Shown here: piece by piece, positions 43,347-51,710 of the stretch
Numbering within the stretch: position 1 is the first letter of the stretch
Layout: each line of letters opens with the position of its first letter
Assembly: GCF_013408095.1 (NCBI RefSeq)
Contig: NZ_JACBZF010000006.1
Span: 62,001 to 126,000, forward strand
DNA: 64,000 nt
Direction of reading: 5' to 3'
Origin: Novosphingobium marinum
GTDB taxonomy: Bacteria > Pseudomonadota > Alphaproteobacteria > Sphingomonadales > Sphingomonadaceae
The notes under the pieces: model-generated
Told to the model about the DNA's origin: nothing
Database searches by the model: none
The model's input: the letters and a program-made list of their open reading frames with translations, nothing else
Translations under genes and position numbers: made by a program

Positions 43347-43783
43347 GCCTTAATCCCGATCGGAGGGGCAGGGGCACTAGGCGGCGGACGGACCGCGCAG
43401 GGAGCAATGGGACCGATCCGAGTATCGACGACGACCGGCATGGTCGCTTGGCCCGTAGGACCTTGCTCGCGACTTTAGCGAGATCGCGCCAGCCACGCTG
43501 ATTTCGGCTAACCAGTGAATTCGGCCACAAGGCCGTGATATCCGGTTCGAACCGCTACTCCTCTGGAGCCGGTCGCAGGATCATCGTCTCCGGGCGTTTC
43601 TCGCGGAAGTGACCATGTGAGTGCCCCTGCCCATCGGACGCTATGATCGTGCCGGGAAGCCGGGGGCTATACGCTGACATGGGAGCATCCAGAACGCAGT
43701 TCGCGGCGCAGGGGCGGTGCGCGAGGGCCGCTCAGTTTGGCCCGAAGCCCGATCGACTGTCTGCTACAATTGGATAACGGTTT
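43347..43783. other. Intergenic, no gene seen
   Basis: About 440 bases upstream of E3 and downstream of the RES fragment. No supported gene, terminator or repeat was recognised. Confidence 0.35.
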
Positions 43784-44227
43784 TCAGCGCCACGATTTGT
43801 CGTTTGTCGGAAGGCGGCGGTCCTGATCGATTACGCGTAGTATGGCCTCGCTATTCAGGTTCCAGGCCCATAGTGCGACATTCTCGAGGTCATTTTGCAT
43901 GGATGCATAGGACGCTCCATGAAAACCGTCGGCAGCAAGGGTATCTGCCAGATCCCAGGTCGGGGCTTGGGTCTGCTCCACTACGTGTGTGTACCAATTG
44001 GTAGCGAGCAAATCAGGGGTGATATCGTACTGGGCGTGTGTGTTCGGATCACGTGTATCGAAAACTCTGGCATTGCGCAGTACGTAGGAGATGAGCGTGA
44101 CAGGTTTGAACGGGTCTAGACTGGGCTGGCTCTCGACCATCGCTGTGGTCGGGTCGGCACTCAGATAGAGCATTTCGACTCCTGGCGGATTCCAGCGTCC
44201 TCCGTTTGAAGCGGCTCCTGCACCGCT
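43784..44227 (-). pseudogene. RES-domain toxin-like protein, N-terminally truncated
   Basis: The frame reads SGAGAASNGGRWNPPGVEML, then YLSADPTTAMVESQPSLDPF and ends NSEAILRVIDQDRRLP. This matches RES-domain proteins, whose Arg (in GGRWN) and Glu (in TAMVE) line the NAD site. The homology begins upstream of the only ATG (44173), with no start codon before it and a terminator at 44255-44290 just ahead, so the first part is lost. RES toxins (ParT/MbcT type) degrade or modify NAD+. No Xre/MbcA-type antitoxin is adjacent. Confidence 0.65.
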
Positions 44228-44254
44228 CAGAGGCGCGCAGGAGCTGGCCGCAGT

Positions 44255-44290
44255 AAAAAGGCCCGCCCGCGGGGTCGCGCGGACGGGCCT
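44255..44290 (-). terminator. Rho-independent terminator after the DUF736 gene
   Basis: On the - strand GGCCCGTCCGCG and CGCGGGCGGGCC form a 12-bp stem with a short loop, followed by TTTTTA. It ends transcription of the DUF736 gene 53 nt past its stop. Confidence 0.85.
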
Positions 44291-44342
44291 TCGCAGTTGG
44301 CCTGTGCGGGAGGAGTCGCACCGGCCCGGGGGACGCTGTTGG

Positions 44343-44843
44343 TCAGGCGTCGGCGGTCTCCTTCGCCTTGGTCTTCGCCTTCGGCGAGGGAGCGGTGCTC
44401 TCGCCCAGGCCGTCGCCGCCGACGGTGGAACCGGGCTGCTCGGGCTCGCTGCCGGTCGCGGTCGCGTTCAGCGGCGGCAGCGCCTCCTCGCCTTCGCTGG
44501 CCATGCCGGGGAGCGTGCGCTTGCGCTGCGGGCGGCGCCAGGCGACGTTGTAGGCGCCGTCTTCCTGGCGGAACATGGCGACGTCGATCGGCTTGTCGAG
44601 CGAGGGATCGTCGACCCGGCCCGAGAGGAACACCTCGCCGGTGTCGTTCGACGAGTATTCCCACAGCGCGCCGACCTTCACCCAGCTGCGGCGGTCGGCC
44701 GACAGCGCCATGACGTCGAAGGCGGGGGCGCGCTCGTTGGTCGAGACGAACTCGCGCAGGGCGATGGTGGCAGCGAATGCCATGGTGACGATGCGACCGA
44801 TGTGAACGCCGTCCGCATTGGCCTTGAGGGTACCGATGTTCAT
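44343..44843 (-). CDS. DUF736 family protein with a long tail
   Basis: The product (166 aa) matches DUF736 in its first 105 residues: MNIGTLKANADGVHIGRIVT, then a segment ending WEYSSNDTGEVFLSGRVDDP and DVAMFRQEDGAYNVAWRRP. DUF736 proteins are common on alphaproteobacterial plasmids; their function is unknown. An extra Ala/Pro/Lys-rich tail of about 55 residues follows, possibly disordered. AGGAGA lies 8 nt upstream of the ATG. It has its own terminator. Confidence 0.85.
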   Translation of the reverse strand: MNIGTLKANADGVHIGRIVTMAFAATIALREFVSTNERAPAFDVMALSADRRSWVKVGALWEYSSNDTGEVFLSGRVDDPSLDKPIDVAMFRQEDGAYNVAWRRPQRKRTLPGMASEGEEALPPLNATATGSEPEQPGSTVGGDGLGESTAPSPKAKTKAKETADA

Positions 44844-44889
44844 GGGAAGTTCTCCTGATGCTTTTGCCCGAACCCCTTGTCCGGACCAC

Positions 44890-44914
44890 CTTCCTTCATC
44901 CCTCCTTCCCCCCG
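44890..44914 (-). promoter_or_regulatory. Polypurine tract upstream of the DUF736 gene
   Basis: On the - strand GGGGGGAAGGAGGGATGAAG, 47 nt upstream of the start codon. A GC hairpin (CCCGGGC-GCA-GCCCGG) overlaps its upstream edge. It is a less regular member of the tract family. Confidence 0.35.
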
Positions 44915-45007
44915 GGCGCAGCCCGGCAGCGCGCGCCAATCGGCGTGGGCGCGCGCCAATCCGCACCCGACCCGTCGGGAGGGAGCGTCACCGGCTTGTC
45001 GTGGTTT

Positions 45008-45355
45008 CTATGTCCTGTTCGACCTGTTGCGCGCTTCAAGCCGAGCCAGGAAGGCTTTCGCTTCGAGCTGGTTAGGCCCGTCGGTTTTCGCGAGCGTCTT
45101 CATTCTGTCGATCTCGAGACTGGCGGCGGTCTCGGCGGGAATGTCGCAGTAGGGCTCGAGCAGCCTGATCGCATCGATGGGCCGCGGCAGTTCGGCCTCG
45201 ACGGTTCCTTCCCACAGGATCGGAACCTCTTCATCCTCGTCCTTCGGGTCAGTGGCGAAGACCTGTGCGAAGAAGGTACGCAAAGGACGATCCCAGCCTA
45301 TCCATGCGGATGTCGCGGGCACGCCGTCTCGCAGCTGAAGCTGATGGCGGCTCAT
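45008..45355 (-). CDS. Hypothetical protein
   Basis: The product (115 aa) reads SAWIGWDRPLRTFFAQVFAT, PILWEGTVEAELPRPIDAIR and ends basic. No named family is recognised, but the GWDRPL..FF pattern recurs in small plasmid proteins. The ATG at 45355 overlaps the upstream stop by 4 nt. It is the last gene of a three-gene overlapping operon. Confidence 0.7.
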   Translation of the reverse strand: MSRHQLQLRDGVPATSAWIGWDRPLRTFFAQVFATDPKDEDEEVPILWEGTVEAELPRPIDAIRLLEPYCDIPAETAASLEIDRMKTLAKTDGPNQLEAKAFLARLEARNRSNRT

Positions 45356-45576
45356 GCTTGCGTCCTCGCACGGCGGTGGTCGCAGTTGCGCATGGCCTTC
45401 ATGATGCGCGCCTGTGCGAGGATGTCGTTGCGGCGGGTTCCGTCGCTGAGGCTGTCGAGCAGATTGAGCGTGAAGATAATTCGCGCGGTACAATCGAGCC
45501 CGAGCCGGGCGCGGTCGTTTAGAGTGGCGATCCTTTCAGTCGTCGAAGGTGGGGGTTGAACAAGCATGTCAGGCAT
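45352..45576 (-). CDS. Small hypothetical protein
   Basis: The product (74 aa) contains TTERIATLNDRARLGLDCTA and a basic C-terminus. AGGAGA lies 6 nt upstream of the ATG at 45576. It overlaps the genes on both sides (8 nt upstream, 4 nt downstream). No family is recognised. Confidence 0.65.
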   Translation of the reverse strand: MPDMLVQPPPSTTERIATLNDRARLGLDCTARIIFTLNLLDSLSDGTRRNDILAQARIMKAMRNCDHRRARTQA

Positions 45577-45751
45577 GGTGGATCTCCTGTGCGTGGAACC
45601 GCTCGAGCCAGGTCGACATCGGTTCGCGAGCTTCGACGGGTTGCTGCGCGGCGCGCTCCTGGAAGGCGACCAGGTCGGACGGGGCGCTCTCGATGATGCG
45701 ATTAATCTCGGCCTCTTCGAGGAGCGCTTCGCCGTGGATGAAATCGGTCAT
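45569..45751 (-). CDS. Small acidic hypothetical protein
   Basis: The product (60 aa) is acidic and helical: HGEALLEEAEINRIIESAPS. The ribosome site is weak. It starts the three-gene overlapping set; a TTATAG about 30 nt upstream of the start could be a -10 box. No family is recognised. Confidence 0.55.
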   Translation of the reverse strand: MTDFIHGEALLEEAEINRIIESAPSDLVAFQERAAQQPVEAREPMSTWLERFHAQEIHHA

Positions 45752-45826
45752 TCGTCCGGGCCGCGTCTTTGTCGACTTCCGCTATAATCCCTCTACCGTC
45801 TTGAGCCGCGGCGCCGCGCGCCCCGA

Positions 45827-46311
45827 TCAGAACGATCGTGCGCAGCCATTCAGCGGATAGTGCGCGGACCTCGTCGGGTTTCGTTGTCCGTCACGCGGTG
45901 ACGCATCGTAACCGATGTAGCGCACAACCTTGGCGCCTTCCGCCCAGGCGTCGATGGCTGGTTGCCAGGGCTTGTTGAAGGCTTCCTGCGGGGCGGCCTT
46001 GTATTCGAGACTGCAACTGTGCCGCTCGAAGGCGATCGATGGGGGGCACCCGTTGGTTAAGAGCAATTCCGTGAGGTCGCGATATGGCGGCCAGTTCTTG
46101 GAGCGCTTGGCCTCGTAGCGCACGACTTCGTACGCGATGGAGCGCTCCGCCATCCAGCGCCCATGATTTCTTGGAAGGCGTAGATCTCGATTTTCTCCGC
46201 GCCGGTGTCCGCGGTGAGGACGAGATCGGGGGCCTCGCGATTTGCCAGCTCGATCAGCAGGGCGGTGCTGTCTACGCCGATACCATAGCAAAGAACGCTT
46301 GATGGCTTCAC
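45827..46311 (-). pseudogene. PAPS reductase/ATP-pyrophosphatase-like gene, frameshifted and truncated
   Basis: From the ATG at 46311 the frame reads KPSSVLCYGIGVDSTALLIE and DTGAEKIEIYAFQEIM (P-loop-like G.G.DST in place of SGG.DS). Near 46155-46168 homology shifts by one base to WMAERSIAYEVVRYEAKRSK, then KNWPPYRDLTELLLTNGCPP and PWQPAIDAWAEGAKVVRYIG. The normal C-terminal Cys-rich part is missing after 45827. The start overlaps the GHKL ATPase stop by 4 nt, so the pair was an operon. A sequencing error could also produce a single shift but not the missing end. Confidence 0.75.
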
Positions 46312-47978
46312 GTCGCCTGCTCCAGATCGGAAACGGCCACATCGATCGGGCTGTCGTGCGTAAAGCCGATCGTTACGCTTTTACCCTTGGGCAGAGTCCA
46401 CATGATGCGCGCCACCGCGTCGCGGAATTGGGATGCGATGGCGGCGTTCTCGCCGACCAGGATGCGGTATGCGAGCTCTCGTGCGTCCCGGAGGAACCGG
46501 TCGTGCTGTGTGTCCCAGCTGTCGGCGTCGGAATCGTTCCAGGCTGAGAAGCACGCGTTGTCTAGGAGGTCCACGAGGCCATCGGGCTGAAGGCTATCCG
46601 ATGACACGTAGGCGATGGTAACGTCCTCGATCCCGTCGGAGCAGCAACCGTCCGGGAAGGTGAGAACGATGTCGGCTTTCACCCGTTCGCGCTGAGCGGT
46701 GCTGCAGCCTTGCTCCTTGATCGCGTATTCGAGGTGGATTTCCTGCGCGGCGCTGATCGCGGGGAGGGGCGGATCGGCGGCGATCGCGTCGACCGTGTGG
46801 ATCGTACCATCGGCGTGCACGATGAAGGTCGGATCGCTGAGCTCGCGCAGCTCGTCATACCAGCTATACCCTTCGAAGGCGGTGTTACGATCGACCAGTT
46901 TGGCGCGGATTGGAGTGCCGTGCAGCGCGCGGGCAATGATTTGTCCGAAATGCGCTTCTTGGGCGTCCATCAGGAATTCCTCACTGGTGATCGTCCGGCG
47001 CTGCCCGGCCTCGCTGCCGCTTTCGTTGTCGGCAATGTCCGGTTCCCACGCATTGAGAACGGCCTCGGCCTCCGCGAGGTTGATGCCGAGCTCGGCGGCT
47101 CTGCGGTAGCGTTCGAAGCTGAGGCTGTGCGACGTCTGGGCCGCGATCGCGCGGTAGCAGGCGGCCTCGCAGGCGACTTTTAACGCGTCCAACCCGGCGT
47201 TCTCCACGAATTCTTTGCGTGCCGGGAGAACGAGCTGCAGTTCGGGCGTATGCCCGATGTCGATCCGGGCGTGCATTTCTTGCTTGCCGATCTGCGGTAT
47301 TTCGAAAAGCCGCGCGAAGACAGCGACGCCGTGGAAGTTCACCGTCGGTGCCCGGTGATAAGTTCGGCCTTGGAAGACGCCGATACGACTTCCGCGCCAG
47401 TCTTCGACATGGATCGCTCCGCAGAGGAAATCCTTCTTGGGCATTTCCTTGCCATGAAAGCAGACGGGCACCGGGAAGAATTGCACGGCTTCCCGAAGGG
47501 CGTTTTCGGCTGTGCCTTCGTCAACGCCGGGGACAACGAATGAGACTGAGGTTCCCGTGGTCCTGTTGGAGCGGTCGACAACGATATCGACGTCTCCCGT
47601 CCAGGCAGCGGGCGCGATTTCGATCCGCCAGGCATCGCTCGACGAGCTAGGTCGGGATTCGATCACCGTTGCCTTACCGGCCAGGCTGAACACGCCCATT
47701 CCTGCGGGGTCTTCGCCGTTGGCGACGGCGGCGTCCCATCGCGATGCTCCCAAGGCGAGAACGCGTACCGGATCGTCAATCCCGCAACCATTGTCGTCGA
47801 GGGTAATTCGCAAACCGTTCTCTTGAGGCGTCGTGGTGACGTTGACGACGCTCGCGCCGGCCCGGCGAGCGTTCTGCAGGAGTTCGTTCAGGATGTCGCT
47901 TAGCGAGCCGTTGAACAGACGCGTTACCTTTCCGATCGTCTCGGGGCTCACGCTCGCGCGAATGGGTTCGTATTTCAT
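46308..47978 (-). CDS. GHKL-type ATPase of unknown function
   Basis: The product (556 aa) has an N-terminal GHKL (Hsp90/MutL/kinase-like) ATP-binding fold: N-box LNELLQNARRAGASVVNVTT (about 31-50), G1 box LDDNGCGIDDP (about 59), and G2-like PAGMGVFSLAGKATV. The remaining 350 residues have no recognised domain. There is no membrane segment. Such standalone GHKL ATPases occur in plasmids and phage-defence islands, but the role here is unknown. It overlaps the start of the damaged PAPS-reductase-like gene by 4 nt. A polypurine tract lies 30 nt upstream. Confidence 0.75.
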   Translation of the reverse strand: MKYEPIRASVSPETIGKVTRLFNGSLSDILNELLQNARRAGASVVNVTTTPQENGLRITLDDNGCGIDDPVRVLALGASRWDAAVANGEDPAGMGVFSLAGKATVIESRPSSSSDAWRIEIAPAAWTGDVDIVVDRSNRTTGTSVSFVVPGVDEGTAENALREAVQFFPVPVCFHGKEMPKKDFLCGAIHVEDWRGSRIGVFQGRTYHRAPTVNFHGVAVFARLFEIPQIGKQEMHARIDIGHTPELQLVLPARKEFVENAGLDALKVACEAACYRAIAAQTSHSLSFERYRRAAELGINLAEAEAVLNAWEPDIADNESGSEAGQRRTITSEEFLMDAQEAHFGQIIARALHGTPIRAKLVDRNTAFEGYSWYDELRELSDPTFIVHADGTIHTVDAIAADPPLPAISAAQEIHLEYAIKEQGCSTAQRERVKADIVLTFPDGCCSDGIEDVTIAYVSSDSLQPDGLVDLLDNACFSAWNDSDADSWDTQHDRFLRDARELAYRILVGENAAIASQFRDAVARIMWTLPKGKSVTIGFTHDSPIDVAVSDLEQAT

Positions 47979-48007
47979 CGGGTTCCTCCTTGTCGGACTG
48001 ATTCCCG

Positions 48008-48030
48008 TCTTCCTCTCCCCCTCCTCTTTG
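48008..48030 (-). promoter_or_regulatory. Polypurine tract upstream of the GHKL ATPase gene
   Basis: On the - strand CAAAGAGGAGGGGGAGAGGA, 30 nt upstream of the start codon. The separate ribosome site AGGAGG lies closer to the ATG. Confidence 0.5.
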
Positions 48031-48089
48031 CCCGAGATGGCCTGAAGCGATGGCGCGGGCGTTGCCCGAATTTCTTCGTCGGTGGTCGA

Positions 48090-49181
48090 TCAAGCCGCCT
48101 TGGCGGCGTGAAGCTCGGCAAATCGCTCGCGGATCGTCAGCGCGTCGGGCCAGTGGTTTACGAGGTTGTGCGTGGTGGTCATTTCCCTCCGCACGCGGTG
48201 AATGGTGTGTGCTTCGTCGAGCGTGGGAACGCGCGGTGGCCACCCCTTCATGAACCGGAGGTCGTTGGGTAATTCGCTCTCGATTGTACGGCGGCGTTCC
48301 GCCATCAATTTGGCTTTCCTGATCGCAGCCGTTCCCTGCGCGTCGAGGAGCTGTGGGCTGACGTCGGCTAGCCAGCGCCCCGGTTGGAACGAGAATCCGG
48401 ATTTGGCCTCGATCCCGACGATGGCGCGATAGGCCGGGTGGTTTCCCTCGCATGTCGACGAGACGGCGAGGTTGTTGAGTCCTGCGAGCACGCAGTAGCT
48501 GCAGCTCAATCGGTCCGCTCCGCGGCCGTAGGCCTCGTGCAGCGGGATGCGGCGCGTGGCGTGATAGGCGAACACGTCGCGCGCCGACCATTCGACTATC
48601 GGATGCCACGTCAGCATGGTCGTCCCTGCCCGGTTTCCGATAGGCGCAAAGCGGGTATCAGGCTTGCTGATCGGGGCCTTGGACCGGACGATGCTTTCCT
48701 CGCGGCGAATGCCGACCACAGAAATGACGGTTTCCCCGGCAAACCTCTTCCTGAGATTTGCGCCGATCGGTTGCACCTTGGTCTCACCCGTACAGAAGCG
48801 CAGGCGTGCGGAGGAAAATGGCGGCACGAGCTGGTACGTCTCGAGGTTCTCGTATCGGCGGAGCGAACTCTTCCAGCGCTGTTCCCATCGCTGAACAAGC
48901 CCGCCGGCCTTGCGCCTCACGACGGATAGGTCGACCGCGAGCATCGTCGCGATTGTTTCGACGAAGCCTGATGTGGATGGCCATTCGATCATGCCGAGAT
49001 CCGCATGGATTGCATGGCGCCGATCGCGCGGATGTCCGATCCGGTCGAGGTAGGCATCGACAACAAAGGCGGCCGCGCTGGAATCCTTCCCGCCCGAAAG
49101 GCTGTAAACGACGTGTGTGCCATCGGACAGAGCCGAGGCGACGGCGTCGTCGATGGCGATGTCGTTAACCTGCGTGGTCAT
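48090..49181 (-). CDS. PAPS reductase-like (adenine nucleotide alpha-hydrolase) protein
   Basis: The product (363 aa) has a PP-loop ATPase domain: VVYSLSGGKDSSAAAFVVDA (about 24-43), HADLGMIEWPSTSGF, RFCTGETKVQPIGANLRKRF and VVGIRREESIVRS. Cys residues in the middle (RLSCSYCVLAGLNN) may bind a cluster or zinc, as in DndC- and CysH-related proteins. It could take part in nucleotide or DNA modification; this is inference. It overlaps the upstream DUF7007 gene by 4 nt, so the two are translated together. No dnd genes are nearby. Confidence 0.85.
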   Translation of the reverse strand: MTTQVNDIAIDDAVASALSDGTHVVYSLSGGKDSSAAAFVVDAYLDRIGHPRDRRHAIHADLGMIEWPSTSGFVETIATMLAVDLSVVRRKAGGLVQRWEQRWKSSLRRYENLETYQLVPPFSSARLRFCTGETKVQPIGANLRKRFAGETVISVVGIRREESIVRSKAPISKPDTRFAPIGNRAGTTMLTWHPIVEWSARDVFAYHATRRIPLHEAYGRGADRLSCSYCVLAGLNNLAVSSTCEGNHPAYRAIVGIEAKSGFSFQPGRWLADVSPQLLDAQGTAAIRKAKLMAERRRTIESELPNDLRFMKGWPPRVPTLDEAHTIHRVRREMTTTHNLVNHWPDALTIRERFAELHAAKAA

Positions 49182-49813
49182 GCCACTCTCTTCGACCGAA
49201 GCTCGGCGGGCGGATCGATAATTTCATGCGGTATCGAGGCGAGCATGGTGACCTCGCCGCGCTGGGCGTAAGCATCCTTGTCGATCAACGCGCAAACCTC
49301 ATCGTCGGCGTACGTTGGGCGCCCGAGGTGATTTACCGACGTGAGCCGGCGAGCGATGACGCCGGTCTTATCCTGCGGGACCCAATCGGCCCAATCGCCC
49401 CACGCGCTGGTCGTGCAGAACTCGCCTATGGCGGCTTGGTATGCTGCACGAGTACGCAGGATATGCGATTCATTGGGCGCGACGGTTTCGCTGGTATGCG
49501 CCGTGAACCGGTCTGAGTGCCAACACCGGGCGGTGTCCCGCGCGAGCTGCAGGAAGCCTGCAGTGCAGGTTTTCTGCTGTGCAAGTTCTCCTTCGAAAGC
49601 CAGGTAGACCAGACACCAGTCGGCGTCTTCCTCGTAGGCGTTCTCATCGAGACGGAGCACATCGGGCATTGCGTCCTGTCGCGCATCCGAGAGGAGAAGG
49701 CCGCCGTGGCTGGCCGTCATTACGGACCAGATGCCCGGTGCGAGCTGATCGGCCTGCTGGATCGCCCCCCAGGGCGAATTTACCGGTCGTGGCGTGGCGG
49801 GGAATACTGACAT
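49178..49813 (-). CDS. DUF7007 domain protein
   Basis: The product (211 aa) matches the DUF7007 pattern: NSPWGAIQQADQLAPGIWSV, TASHGGLLLSDARQDAMPDV, and the acidic stretch YEEDADWCLVYLAFEGE. The family occurs on alphaproteobacterial plasmids and is uncharacterised. Its stop overlaps the PAPS reductase-like gene. A polypurine tract lies 31 nt upstream of the start. Confidence 0.8.
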   Translation of the reverse strand: MSVFPATPRPVNSPWGAIQQADQLAPGIWSVMTASHGGLLLSDARQDAMPDVLRLDENAYEEDADWCLVYLAFEGELAQQKTCTAGFLQLARDTARCWHSDRFTAHTSETVAPNESHILRTRAAYQAAIGEFCTTSAWGDWADWVPQDKTGVIARRLTSVNHLGRPTYADDEVCALIDKDAYAQRGEVTMLASIPHEIIDPPAELRSKRVA

Positions 49814-49843
49814 GAGCGAAACCTCCTGATTGTTCGCTCAAAT

Positions 49844-49861
49844 CCTTCCCCCTCCCCCTTT
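49844..49861 (-). promoter_or_regulatory. Polypurine tract upstream of the DUF7007 gene
   Basis: On the - strand AAAGGGGGAGGGGGAAGG, 31 nt upstream of the start codon and directly after the stop of the preceding gene. Confidence 0.5.
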
Positions 49862-51147
49862 CAGCTTATGATCTGTCTCGCGCGTTCGGCGATGATCTGT
49901 ACTGTGATCTCATCCAAGGGCAACGCTACGACCGGGCCTATCTCGAGAAGGCGCTCGTGTTCTATGCTGCGCAGTTCGAGATAGCCGCTATCGGCAGACT
50001 GGAGGATCTGCAGGGCGAAGGTAATCTGTCGCTGCGACGCCTGGTCTTTCACCGCCACAAGGAAGTCAGGTCTGGCTGAACCGTGTTCGGTCTCGATATC
50101 AAAGAGGATTTTCTTGACCGCCATGCGGATGCCGTGACGCCGTAGGCTGTATTGCGCTTTCTGGAGTTCCAGCAGGATATCCCGATCGTGGTCTCGTTCT
50201 GCCGGTACGAACTGGTTGCCGGTGAATACGGGCTGCGCATAGGCCCGCAAAGCTCGGTAGCCCTCACGCTTGCTGTGTTCACCGACGACGGCGAGAACTA
50301 GGAAAGGGGGCTGGACTTCGGCTCGAATGATTCCGGTGTGCTGTATGCGATTTCGGATCTGCACTGTGCCGAGCCCGGTCACGATCTCGCTGCTTGTCAC
50401 CTCGCTCGCTTCAAGAAGGAGGAAGGCCTGCGGCGCGTATTCTTCCGGCCAGTCGTCTTCGGCCTCGCGCAGCCTCGCATGGACCTTGCATTTCTCGTAC
50501 TCGATCGCGTTCGTGTAAAAATGATGAGCGAGCTTGATGCCCGGGGCGATTTCGAACTGTCCGGCCACCTCGCGCAAGCGCCTCATCTCTGCGCTTATCG
50601 AGCCGTCGCGCGGACCCTCTGGCGGAAGCTCGCGCAATACGTTTGATCGCGCGCGTTCGAGCAAAAGCCAAAGGAGTTTGCCGAGCCTGGGGATGGCGAC
50701 GCCGCGGGATCGGTCGTCTGGCTCGCTTTCATCAGGTTTCTGGGCGAGCTTCTCTGGCGCTTTCTGGTGCGCGTTGAACAGTCCCTTGGGCTGCTCGATC
50801 TCGTAGAGTGTGTCGCGGCCGGTTTCGCGGATACGTTGTGGCGCTTGCGGCATGTAGAACGGGCACCTGGGGCTGTGGCTCGGACGAGCGGTCAGGCGGC
50901 GGAGATAATAGGTTTCCTGGAAGCTGAGATAAGCGGGGCTCATGAGCGGCGGCGATCGATCTTCCGCCAGACAGTCGCAGGCTAGCCATTTACCGTTTTC
51001 GCGTGAGGTCACGACGAGCGAGACCGAGGCTCGGTGATCCGCCTCGTCGCCTTTGCCGATATACCATCGCACCAGCGCCGCTTTCAGCCCGTCGCTGATA
51101 GCGACGCGGTTCGTCATGCCGCTGGTATCTTTGGGTATGAGCCACAT
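49861..51147 (-). CDS. Hypothetical protein, DUF1173-like
   Basis: The product (428 aa) has an N-terminal Cys-containing part (ENGKWLACDCLAEDRSPPL, then YLRRLTARPSHSPRCPFYMP) that resembles DUF1173 plasmid proteins. The C-terminal part contains ARPDFLVAVKDQASQRQITF, reminiscent of the PD-(D/E)xK-type nuclease fold of that family, but this is a weak visual match. It is divergent from the + strand gene at 51213. DUF1173 proteins have no known function. Confidence 0.6.
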   Translation of the reverse strand: MWLIPKDTSGMTNRVAISDGLKAALVRWYIGKGDEADHRASVSLVVTSRENGKWLACDCLAEDRSPPLMSPAYLSFQETYYLRRLTARPSHSPRCPFYMPQAPQRIRETGRDTLYEIEQPKGLFNAHQKAPEKLAQKPDESEPDDRSRGVAIPRLGKLLWLLLERARSNVLRELPPEGPRDGSISAEMRRLREVAGQFEIAPGIKLAHHFYTNAIEYEKCKVHARLREAEDDWPEEYAPQAFLLLEASEVTSSEIVTGLGTVQIRNRIQHTGIIRAEVQPPFLVLAVVGEHSKREGYRALRAYAQPVFTGNQFVPAERDHDRDILLELQKAQYSLRRHGIRMAVKKILFDIETEHGSARPDFLVAVKDQASQRQITFALQILQSADSGYLELRSIEHERLLEIGPVVALPLDEITVQIIAERARQIIS

Positions 51148-51159
51148 GATCTAGACCAG

Positions 51160-51200
51160 TTGACGCGCCTCTTTGTTCACTCTATGTTCATCGCATAGAG
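51160..51200 (+). promoter_or_regulatory. Promoter with an overlapping palindromic operator
   Basis: TTGACG (51160-51165) and TATGTT (51183-51188) are spaced by 17 bp, a near-consensus sigma-70 promoter. The inverted repeat CTCTATG (51180-51186) and CATAGAG (51194-51200) covers the -10 box and start point. This arrangement suits repression of the + strand gene, and possibly of the divergent one. Confidence 0.6.
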
Positions 51201-51212
51201 GAGTTTTGCGTG

Positions 51213-51710
51213 ATGAACAAGGCATTCGCGGTTGGTCGGTTCGATCTGGATATTGCGCTTCGCGATGCGTCGCTCGACGAGATGAACCGCGTTGCCCGCC
51301 GGTCGCTGGCGAATGCGTCGATCGGCGTCGAAGCGTTCGACGCGTATCATTCGGCCCGAGAGCTTTTCGAGACTCTTGAGGCCCTTCACGAAGGCCAGCG
51401 CGGAGCCAAGCGCAAGCTCGCCCAGGTTCTTTCTTGCGAGTGCGACGATTATCAGCGTTGTCTGTATTACACGGTTGCCGGTCGCGGTGTCTTGCAGATG
51501 CTGGACGATCTGGAATGGCTGATCGACCTGCTCAAGGCGCGCTGCGAGGTTTCTGCCGGTCTCTTCCGTTCAGGGACGCTGCCGCTCGTGCAGATCAATC
51601 CTTACGTCTCGGCCGAGCCGGATGGACCTGTACCGGCGCGTGGTGGCGAGTTCGAGCAGGGCGCTTCGTGGTTCCTGGATCCGGCCCTCGGCGGCCAAGT
51701 CGGCGAGTAG
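51213..51710 (+). CDS. Hypothetical protein on the opposite strand to its neighbours
   Basis: The product (165 aa) reads GRFDLDIALRDASLDEMNRV, SIGVEAFDAYHSARELFETL and GVLQMLDDLEWLIDLLKARC, largely helical, with no recognised domain. AGAGGAG lies 9 nt upstream of the ATG; a GTG 3 nt earlier is also possible. It is the only well supported + strand gene between 38 and 62 kb and has its own promoter/operator. A regulator role is tempting but no DNA-binding motif is visible. Confidence 0.65.
   Translation: MNKAFAVGRFDLDIALRDASLDEMNRVARRSLANASIGVEAFDAYHSARELFETLEALHEGQRGAKRKLAQVLSCECDDYQRCLYYTVAGRGVLQMLDDLEWLIDLLKARCEVSAGLFRSGTLPLVQINPYVSAEPDGPVPARGGEFEQGASWFLDPALGGQVGE

Noticed and set aside
44928-44968. 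Direct repeat GCGCGCCAATC as a possible CRISPR or iteron
   Set aside because: Only two copies with 22-nt spacing; no array.
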